Positions 55,822-64,000 of a stretch of 64,000 nucleotides of DNA are shown one piece after another (the stretch's first letter is position 1; each line of letters begins with the position of its first letter). The stretch covers positions 134,056,730 through 134,120,729 of the forward strand of contig CM076196.1 in the NCBI GenBank assembly GCA_038277395.1, given 5' to 3'. Made by a program: the position numbers and the translations under genes. The DNA is from Dryocosmus kuriphilus. Taxonomy: Eukaryota > Arthropoda > Insecta > Hymenoptera > Cynipidae. The notes under the pieces were generated by a model, which saw nothing but the letters and a program-made list of their open reading frames with translations, did not search any database and was not told the DNA's origin.

Positions 55822-56147
55822 TGTAGGATTATGGGGTAAACTATTTTAATGAAATTAACTCAGATAGTATATTTTATACTAAATTGTATTTATTTTATAC
55901 TGCACAAGAAAAGGCACCTCTATATCGGAGGACCGTTTTCTGAAGACTGATTTGACCTGCGTTTGAACTACTTGGAGGTTTACGACTTTTCTCCCTGTAC
56001 CGGCGACATCGATGACGCCCAGCTTACTCTCCACACCATGCAAGTTCACTTGTGTTACATTTTGTGGTTTACTAGAAATCTTAGAAGAGAAATAAGGGAT
56101 TCATTTTTGTTCTCTAATCTTAGACACACTCATACACATTTCCGACA
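55822..56147 (-). repeat. Copia 5' LTR (326 bp)
   Basis: In element orientation starts TGTCGGAAATGTG and ends ATCCTACA. Uninterrupted partner of the split 3' LTR. The ...gacatcGATGacgccc... at 56003-56020 shows the empty errantivirus target. Confidence 0.9.
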
Positions 56148-56152
56148 GACTG

Positions 56153-57119
56153 CATTAAAAAATTGATTAAAAAATATAAGTAAGAACGAATAAATTTTTT
56201 GTTTGGACGAACAAATAATAACTGGTCTACATAATTTTGAAAAAAAAATCCAGAAATAAGTATATTCAGAGACAGGTTCCCAAGTGCGAAATCACAAGCG
56301 GCCCAACATTGGCCCAGCACTGGCAAATATGTTGCTGAGACTTGACCGCCAGTGCTGTGCCATTACCGAAATGATAGCTAAGGGCTGCACTTGGCGGTCA
56401 AGACTTGGACGCTACTTGACCGCCTTCAATTGCCCGTCACCCGCTGCCAGTATTGGCTCGAAATTAGCATATGTTAGTGGCCCATTACACTGAGAAATTA
56501 CAATGAAAAAATAAAAATAAATGTTATAAAAAATAATTATTAATTAAAAACACAATTTATTCGTAGACACATTATGAATATACCTATAACTAACCGATAT
56601 TTATGTACATTTTAACGCTTATATAACAAATAAATTTCGCACGCAATGCGAGGGGAATGGAACGCATGACCTATGGGACGCGAGTCAGCAATCTAACCAT
56701 TACCCTAACTCATGAGATGGTCTATCCTACATTTTTCCACAAAGCACTCAATCATACACAAATATCAAAATATTTCGAGATAATTTCATCAACAAACGCT
56801 TTTGCGTTAACAATAAATAAAATATGTATATGAAATTTTGAATATTTTTAATGTTCAGTTTTACAAAAAGTAAAAACGTAGTATTGATTGATATAATAAG
56901 ATATTTTATTGGCAGAAAAAAAATTTTTTGCGACAAAAAAACTGCTGTCTGTCGGTACTGGAACAGTGCCGAATTAATATCTTCTTTAATTATTCATGTT
57001 TATGATATTAATTTTCTAATGATTGACATATTTTACGTAACTTTTACTTTACACAAAAAAACAGGATTTCAATATTTTTTTTACCGAAAAGTTAGTGTTC
57101 GGTAATTCCTTAACTACAA
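56153..57119. other. Mixed repeat stretch with a tRNA-like segment
   Basis: 56284-56480 has words related to the 81-bp satellite (ggcccaacattggcccagcac, cttgaccgcc repeated three times). 56645-56715 is tRNA-like. 56720-57100 is AT-rich with nothing recognised. Confidence 0.45.
56645..56715 (-). other. tRNA-like sequence (SINE or pseudo-tRNA)
   Basis: Minus strand: TTAGGGTAATGGTTAGA resembles a D-arm/A box. GGTCATGCGTTCCATTCCCC resembles a T-arm/B box with a C in place of the usual G in TTCGA. The acceptor stem does not pair convincingly. Probably SINE- or tRNA-derived. Confidence 0.35.
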
Positions 57120-57745
57120 TTTTTTTCCAACTTTCGGCCCTATGATAGGCCGTTACTCGGCCGAACTTTGGCTTTTTTGACTTCCAACTTGGTTTGCAAG
57201 AATAATGCCGACTTTCGGCCTTGTAATGGTCCATTACTGGGCCGGCCTCTGGCTTTTTGGCTTCCAATATGGTTTGCTGGAATAATGCCGACTTTTGGCC
57301 TTGTAATGGGCTGTTACTGGGCCGGGCTCTGATTTTTTAACATCCAATATGGTTTGCCAGAGTAATGTCGACTTTCGGCCCAGTAAAGTGACATCGCTGG
57401 GCCAGATTCTGGCTTTTCTACTTCTAGCATAGTTTGCCGGAGTAATGCCGACTTTCGGCCTTGTAATGGTCCATTACTGGGCCGGACTCTGATTTTTTGA
57501 CTTCCAACATGGTTTGCCGGAGTAATGCCCCGACTTTCGGCCCTGTAATAGGTCATTATTGGGCCAAGCTTCGGCAGAAGTTTGGCAAATTTGAAATGCC
57601 AATGTATTGTGCCAGTACTGGGACAACACTGGCCCGATTTGATCGATCGCTGATATTGGTTCAGTAACATTGGCCGACTTGGTTTCCAAGATTGGTCCAG
57701 CGTTGGGCCATGTTTTCAGTACCGGCAATTCGCAGTTGGGTTAAG
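57120..57745. repeat. ~81-bp tandem repeat rich in GGCC
   Basis: Five to six units with gccgactttcggcc at ~57207, 57287, 57367, 57447 and 57529 (spacings ~80 bp), plus gggccggactctg.ttttttgacttc and catggtttgccgg. The last part (57580-57740) contains shorter ggYccagtactgg words. Overlapping minus-strand frames (57314-57728) come from the repeat and are not genes. Confidence 0.85.
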
Positions 57746-57749
57746 GGTC

Positions 57750-60700
57750 AATTGAGTAGCCGGATCTTATAAGGGGATATAATTTTTGACACGCTCGGCG
57801 AAGTCAGATTGAGTTGGCCCCTGAATTCTTAAAAACGAAGTTAAGAATTTTAATTTTTAAAATACCTATTTTTATAGGAAAGTTGGTTGCGCATCCTTTT
57901 CTCTTAAGAAAAATAGTTGTATCACGTACGGTTTTCGAAATAATTACAAAAAACTGGTTTTTTGAGAATTAAAAATTTCAATCTTTTTTTTCACTTCATC
58001 TCGCTCTAAATAAGCCAATTTTCAATATTTTTAAATGAAATTTGCAGTACTTATAAAGTAATGTATCCTTAGAACTCCAAGAAAAGAAAAAGTTCACTAT
58101 TGTTATTAGAAAAATAGTTGTTAATTTTTATCTAAGGAATTGAAAGAAGCATGGATAAAAATTTTCAAACGCTTCGGGAGTCGAACGAATTTTAAGAAAA
58201 CGAAAAGTGTCCACGACAAAGTTTTTCACTAGGGTCTGAACTACTTTTTTGGAAAGTTTTACTATAGCCAAATAGCTACATAACAAATAGTTGATGTTTT
58301 ACTGCACACATAATATGTTCAAACAAAGAGTATTCTTTAATTTTGATAGATATATTGTTAAAAATACTTCTGAATAATCATAAAATACATTATATATTTG
58401 TATATTTAGTGGCAGACAATAAATGAAAACGTAAGATACTTTATACAGATTTTATTACATTCATAGCTTTTTTGTCTATATGCAGAAACTTTACAATATA
58501 CTCAAAAAACAAAACATAAGTCGAAGGTGGCTCATGTATTTTCATTCTCGTCAGTGTTATCATTTTCTCTATTATTGTTTATCAAAAGAAAATAATTGTT
58601 AAAAAATGTTTGCCCATCAGGAGACAGGTAGCGTAGTAGGGATTTTAAGTTATTCATTTTAGCGTTTGTAATTCCAACGACTGCAGGGGGAATTCTGGTT
58701 AAATTTTCAAGAGTGATTTTTGGATTTATTTCATATCAAGAAGGATTTTCCAGATTGTAATTTTGAAAAATTTGCACGTATCCAGTTGGTGAGTAGCAAA
58801 GAACGTACGCTTGACTGACTTTCAATCCCTTCGGAATCTTAACATCGGCTGTTTCAATTCGCTCTAAGTTTTTTTTTTCTGAGAATAGAGCCCAAAATTC
58901 CGGTCCCATTGGCAGTAAGAGTGACCACGTACTGGAAATATGTGCCAAATCTCAACAGCAAGTTTGATCGATAAAAGCAATAAAAATGCAAATACCGTAT
59001 AGTTTCTATTTTGGCCACCTGCTGCATCTGAGAACAAAACAATCTTTGTATGAATCTGCTTGTTAAATTCTTTTTCGATTGCGTAGTTGACAAAACTACA
59101 TATGGTATTTGCACCCTTCTTTGCAATTCCTTCTAAAAAAGAAAACATATAACTGTTTGGAGAATTAAATATATGAACATTAAATAAAAAAAGCCACAGC
59201 AATCTTTTATAAAATTGGTCTGTGACCGGAATTTTAGGCAATGGTAAATTTTGCGCGTAATCAAATTCGCAACAGAGGACGTTTTCCTCTGCTAAAAGAT
59301 TGTTTTTTAAGTTGCGATATTCTTGAATTTCTATTTTATGCTTGAAGATTTCCTCCTACTCATTTCCCTGCAATTCGTTTTCATAACATTTGTTACAAAC
59401 ATCCGTGCGTGCTAATTTGAAAGAAAAATCTACATTGTAATTTAAAATATTTACAGCAGGTGGATTCATCTATTGGAATCTCGCAACCTCCCTTTACGCC
59501 AGCATAGAATTCTACGAATAAATGATACAATTTATGCAGATTTAGATCAGGGTTCCGAAAATAATTTAAATTACTGGACTCCCTACAGTAGTGAGATTTC
59601 TGATGGGGAATCGTCTCACAATGGATTTTTATGAGATCTTTCAATTCATCAGTTAACTTTAGACAACTGACATGCTTCCCCTGTAATCACTGAAGTTGTA
59701 ACTTAATAATTTTTTCTTCTGACCATTTTCCAACCTTCCTTTCCCTACATTTAAAACATTGCAAATAAATAATTTACAAACGCACTTTCTTTTACAACAA
59801 GATTCAACAAGCTTAAAAGTTTCACTTTCCACAAATTTTCCAGACACTGAAAAGTACTCTTCTCCCTGTAAAACAAAAAGCAGGATTTTCTTCTCTTTAC
59901 TCTTTTGAACCGAAATCTTCATTATACGGAAAAAATTACTCATCGAAACTTTCTTTGACTGTCATCGACTTTTGGATATGACAAAAATTATTTTCAAATA
60001 TTTCATTTAAAATGTTTTTTAAAATCTGAGGTACTTTTCAGTAAAGAAAGTTTTTCAAAATTATTTTCCTCCACTGTCAACCGCTCTAACAGTGAAGGAA
60101 AGTTTCGAAAACTGTTTTAGAATTTTTCACTGAAAAGTAATTCATATTTTTTCTGTTTAAATTTTAAAATTTTTTACAAAACTGAAAAGCCAACTCATAT
60201 GTTTAGGTTGTGTATTTTCCAAACTTAATTGAAAGAATAAAATATATTTATTGCTGCATAGTGCGTACCTTATTCTTACAAACTTTGCGAATATTTTTTT
60301 CCATGATTCCTCGTTTCTTGAGCGCTTTTACCTCTGTTATTCGTTTCCATTGAATTTTCCATTTTATTTTATTTAATGATGAGTTTCTTTGCAGTGTTCA
60401 CTACCATAGACACAAACTAAATGATATGTTTTCTTTTAAAAAAAAACAATACGCAGACAGAAAAAACCCACGTGGCTATGTTTATGTTTAAAAACATACA
60501 TAGTTCATATAAGAACACATATTTCATTTCTAAATTCGCAATATTTCTACGAATTTCACTAAGAGAGAGTTTTCGTCTTTATTCAAACAATAATAATAAA
60601 AAAAAATAATAAAGAAAATGAAGACAGTGACGAGAAATACATGAGCCACCTTCGACTTATATTTTGTTTTTTGCGTACATTGTAAAGTTTCTGCATATAG

Positions 60701-61505
60701 ACAAAAAAAACTATGAATATAATAAAATTTGTGTAAAGTATTTTACGTTTTCATTACTTTATTGTCTACCACTAAATATACAAGTATATAATGTATTTTA
60801 TGATTATTCAGAAGTATTTTTAATAATATACCCATCAAAATTAAAGAATACTCTTTGTTTGAACATATTATGTGCCTAACTCCCATTGTAGGGTAAGTCC
60901 GACTCATGTCTGCTAATATCGTTGCAACTTGCGCGTGATCAAGCCATGCGTTGGGGCAGTAAAACATCAACTATTTGTTATGTAGCTATTTGGCTATAGT
61001 AAAACTTTCCAAAAAACTAGTTCAGACCCTATTGAAAAACTTTGTCGCAGAAACTTTTCGTTTTCTTAAAATTCGTTCGACTCCCGAAGCGTTTGAAAAT
61101 TTTTATCCATGCTTCTTTCAATTCCTTAGATAAAAATTAACAACTATTTTTCTAATAACAATAGTGAACTTTTTCTTTTTTTGGAGTTCTAAGGATACAT
61201 TACTTTTTAAGTCCTACAAATTTCATTAAAAAATATTGAAAATTGGCTTATTTAGAGCGAGATGAAGTGAAAAAAATGATTGAAATTTTCAATTCTCAAA
61301 AAACCAGTTTTTTGTAATTATTTCGAAAACCGTACGAGATACAACTATATTTTCTTAAGAGAAAAAGATGCGCAACCAAATTTCCTATAAAAATAGGTAA
61401 TTTAAACATTAAAATTCTTAACTTCGTTTTTAAGAAGTCAGGGGCCAACTCAATCTGACTTCGCCGAGCGTGTCAAATCCCCTTATAAGATGCGGCTACT
61501 CAATT
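57750..61505 (-). mobile_element. 3.76-kb DNA transposon with ~0.85-kb terminal inverted repeats
   Basis: The left arm 57750-58582 and right arm 60595-61505 are inverted copies, from gagtagccg / cggctactc to the inner gtttatcaaaag-type edge near 58582. AATT flanks both ends (part of the repeat or a 4-bp duplication). The right arm has an extra ~84 bp at 60877-60960. Between the arms lies a degraded transposase-like gene on the minus strand. Confidence 0.85.
58736..59943 (-). pseudogene. Degraded transposase-like protein (SDAAGGQN type, DUF7869-like)
   Basis: Minus strand, pieces in several frames. A Cys-rich N-part (CCKRKCVCKLFI) comes first. Then SSNLNYFRNPDLNLHKLYHL, a LARTDVCNKCYENE stretch after a shift and one stop, and VLCCEFDYAQNLPLPKIPVT running into VTDQFYKRLLWLFLFNVHIF. 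The diagnostic KIVLFSDAAGGQNRNYTV and FPVRGHSYCQWDRNFG follow, then another shift before LERIETADV and PKGLKVSQAYVLCY. I recognise this order from repeated uncharacterised insect and hydrozoan proteins annotated with DUF7869, which I believe are transposases with an RNase H-like fold. The Asp in FSDAAGG and the H.Y..DR motif would be catalytic or metal-binding. The assignment rests on memory of motifs. Three or more disruptions make it dead. Confidence 0.6.
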
Positions 61506-62219
61506 TTAAAATAAGAAAAAGAAAAAGGAAAACGAACAAAAAATAAATTTGATCCTACATTGAAGAACAAATGACGAGTAATTGAATTAGCAATAAAAAT
61601 TTCGAAAAAAATCAATTATCCACCGCCATTTTAAGTTATAGTTGAATCGTCTGCAGACGACTCTAATAAATGGCAACACTGACATTTATGGAAATCCCCA
61701 ACCAAGGTTAAAATGACCAGTAGGCCAATCTAAAAAAAAACCTTCCAAGACATATACGTCATGCCCGTAGTCAGGCCAAATACTAATTTAAAGAAATAAG
61801 TATATGGGATTTACAGACTCGATTAGTTCTGCTTATCAGCCCTATCGTAACGTTTTGTGAAGTTTTGTGAATTATAGAAATTTTGTAAAGTAAGTGAGGT
61901 AAGTCAGTACATAACCTATATAACTTTGATATTTTATTATGTCAATAGAAGCACAATTCGTCATTAATCCTATACTGATGTTATAATAAATGAGCAATTG
62001 TATTTGGCATTTGTCCCTCTTTATAACTTTCTCGAAGTACTGTAGAAAGTATATGTAGGTACTAAAGAAGCTGCTGTAATCGTGAAAATTTTAGGGGTGC
62101 CTTACTCTAAGCCTACCGTTTAAATGTCTAAATTTGCAGTAACTAATTTTTACTGTCAGTATATTAAATTTTCGCTGATAATAAAGTGTTCTGCAGTATT
62201 AAAATATTTATAAAATTCA
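61506..62219. other. AT-rich stretch without a gene
   Basis: Nothing recognised on either strand. Confidence 0.45.
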
Positions 62220-62660
62220 ACCAATTACGAACATTTTTATTTGTACCCCATGGGAGACGACCTGTGGCCCGGGTGCACGTGACAACGTTGACCGGAAGTA
62301 AATGTTAAAAATTCATCCTCTGGATGACCAAGATGGTCCGTGGTGGCCCACTGGCCATATCCAAAAAAGGAATGGTCCGCCACGGTACCAGGCCTCGGAT
62401 ATTTGAAAAAGAGTCCGGGGCAACTTGGTGGGGATAACCCCACCACCGCGACGAAGTAATGTGTGAGACAAGGAACTAGGTTTCTTCGTCTTTCGCAAGC
62501 TGCCGCTTCGTGTAAAGTCGAAAATACACGAACGGTGAGTCGGTGAGTTGTCCTGGTTACAAGCTGCGCTCGGGTAAGCCGAAAATGCACGAATACGAAA
62601 GATTGGAGCACTCACCGACGATAGCCGACTTCGCGTTCGCGACTACTCGGTTTCGACCTT
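62220..62660. repeat. GC-rich block with a perfect hairpin, probably repeat-derived
   Basis: Sharp edges: AT-rich on both sides, GC-rich inside. Contains TGGTGGGG-ataa-CCCCACCA at 62426-62445 and a ~25-bp direct repeat (ccgaaaatgcacgaa / gtcgaaaatacacgaa). Two overlapping minus-strand frames (62237-62611, 62313-62615) exist, but neither gives a family I can name. Possibly part of a non-LTR element or SINE. Confidence 0.45.
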
Positions 62661-63459
62661 GAAGCCTTTGAAGGCATTTGGAGGATAGAGTTGATTTTTC
62701 ATTTTTAATAAAATCGACGTTAACGTGAGAAGTTAGCTGACGATACATTTTTATCTCTGTTCTCATTGGTCTAATACTTGATTATGAAGATAGCGTTGAA
62801 CAGAAAGGCGTCAAATATGAATTTTTCAAATGTAGCAGAAAGACTTCAAATATACATGTAATGAAGTTTTGACATATTTAATCATTATGCTTTTCAGGAA
62901 TTCTTATGAAATGTTTTAGACGATCTGATTCTAAAGCGAGTAAATTATAAGACACTGGAGGTTTTGTAAAGTTGAAATATATTGAATATATGTGTATGGG
63001 GTTTTGAGGTTAGATTAATATCTATTACTTTCAAGTCAGTTTTTATTATATCTATGTTTTTTTTTCAATTGAATTTAAATACTCTAAAGTTAAAATGATA
63101 ATCAATAAAAAAAATCAATAATCAATTTCATTTTCGAATAACATTGAGCATTATGACATATGCGTTTTTTTTTTAGTTTGTTTGCAGAAAACATTTTAAT
63201 TTTGTATTTTTTGAAATTTTTGTTTGAAACACATTGTTCTTACTTTAATTTAAAAACATAAAGACTAGAAACTATTGAAGAATAAACAGTTTTAATAAAA
63301 CGCACAATTGTCAAAACAAGTGTGACCATAAAAATACGATAAACAGAGTTTTTATTCAAAATAACCTATAAATAATCATTACATGGTATAATTTTGTTCA
63401 ATGTTATTCGAAAATTAAATAAACAAACACTTTGATTAATAAAAAAAAATTTTTTTAAA
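62661..63459. other. AT-rich stretch without a gene
   Basis: Nothing recognised. Confidence 0.45.
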
Positions 63460-63533
63460 TGGTTTTAGTGAGAATCGAACGCGTAACCTTATGACTATCA
63501 GTCAAGCACTCTACCAGGGAGCTACCGACGCTT
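63460..63533 (-). other. tRNA-like sequence (pseudo-tRNA or SINE head)
   Basis: Minus strand: GGTAGCTCCCTGGTAGAGTG matches a D-arm/A box well. TTGACTGATAGTCA forms an anticodon-arm-like hairpin, GGTTACGCGTTCGATTC matches a B box, and the segment ends in ACCA. The acceptor arm does not pair and the anticodon arm has extra bases, so I do not call a functional tRNA. Confidence 0.4.
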
Positions 63534-64000
63534 GGAGTTACGTTTACAATAGCTCTATGACCATGCGTTCGCAATTTTTCAAATGCATTTTTCTAGAAAA
63601 TGGGCTAAAATTGCGTCTTCTTGATTTTTCTCAGAAAACCTCTGGTACGTACCTTTCATTGACGAGAGTATCAATTCAAACAAACAACACCATACCTAAA
63701 GGTCCCCTTGTTAGTGAAATTTAGCGGAAGCGTATTAAAAAGAATTAAAAAGTAGAAGAATGTAAAAGCAGGAATAGAAAAGCTGAAAATAATTTCACTT
63801 TGAGAACGCTATATCGAATTGAAATTTATGGATTGTTTCCTCATTAATAAATATTTTGTATTATATTTTCATATTATTTATAAATAATAATTCTTTACTT
63901 ATACTGCAAGGAAAATTGTTATGATTGTTGAAAATAATTATACCGTATTATTATCGATTATCATTAGCAATGACTATTACATATTTATGATGCATTTATG
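63534..64000. other. AT-rich window edge, no gene
   Basis: Nothing recognised. The open frame at 63491-63724 overlaps the tRNA-like sequence and is not convincing. Confidence 0.4.

Larger units (their letters stand above)
43525..56147 (-). mobile_element. Ty1/copia element, with an errantivirus nested in its 3' LTR
   Basis: The 5' LTR is 55822-56147 (326 bp). The 3' LTR is split into 43525-43717 and 51591-51722. Flanks gattg (43520-43524) and gactg (56148-56152) are a near-perfect 5-bp duplication. Next to the 5' LTR is ctgggcccataacc (55808-55821), the complement of the copia-type primer site in initiator tRNA-Met. Next to the 3' LTR is a purine tract (minus-strand gagggggcg, 51723-51733). 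Without the inserted errantivirus the element is ~4.75 kb, normal for the family. All coding parts are broken. Confidence 0.9.

Noticed and set aside
57314..57728. Overlapping 84- and 118-residue ORFs
   Set aside because: Translations of the 81-bp satellite.
63460..63533. Functional tRNA gene
   Set aside because: Good A and B boxes and terminal ACCA, but the acceptor stem does not pair and the anticodon arm has extra bases.

Overview
This is a gene-poor, AT-rich animal genomic window, almost certainly from an insect. The evidence is an errantivirus-type (gypsy-like, env-bearing) LTR element, a Ty1/copia element with the copia-type half-tRNA primer site, mariner and Tc1 relatives, a PIF/Harbinger element, a Penelope-like fragment and Polinton debris. 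No single-copy host gene, rRNA gene or convincing functional tRNA was found. A hymenopteran is plausible, but that is only an impression. Nearly everything recognisable is a mobile element, and many elements are nested in one another.

Layout. 0-1.6 kb: remnant of a Polinton/Maverick integrase C-terminus, then a zinc-finger pseudogene. 1.6-8.2 kb: satellites and duplications, including a degenerate ~55-bp array, a duplicated block around a decayed transposon-borne protein, a 110-bp array and a GC-rich 131-bp array. 8.2-9.8 kb: Penelope-like RT/GIY-YIG remnant ending in a palindromic junction. 11.6-17.8 kb: first copy of a 1.4-kb hairpin-rich repeat family, a 1.26-kb foldback element, a TA-flanked MITE and a deleted mariner. 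17.9-20.4 kb: errantivirus pol/env remnant.

20.4-34.7 kb: a RAG1/Transib-like transposase pseudogene whose first intron holds an 11.8-kb foldback element. That element has ~2-kb inverted arms and contains several copies of the 1.4-kb family and a Tc1/mariner-superfamily transposase gene. The transposase gene has its own intron, which holds another MITE. 35.4-43.1 kb: a PIF/Harbinger element with an intact five-exon Myb/SANT-like gene and a broken DDE transposase. It is followed by a second copy riddled with micro-deletions, which I read as a probable assembly error.

43.5-56.1 kb: a copia element on the minus strand. Its 3' LTR was hit by a complete 7.87-kb errantivirus, with a 4-bp GATG duplication. 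The errantivirus has paired LTRs, PBS and PPT, disrupted gag and pol, and an uninterrupted env frame. 56.2-64 kb: GC-richer 81-bp satellite, a 3.76-kb transposon with ~0.85-kb terminal inverted repeats and a degraded SDAAGGQN-type transposase, a GC-rich hairpin-bearing block and two tRNA-like sequences.

Two elements look intact enough to be informative: the errantivirus (env open, LTRs nearly identical) and the Harbinger accessory gene. The clearest nesting orders are errantivirus into copia LTR; MITE into transposase intron into foldback into Transib intron; and Harbinger into a CACGGAG-ended element.
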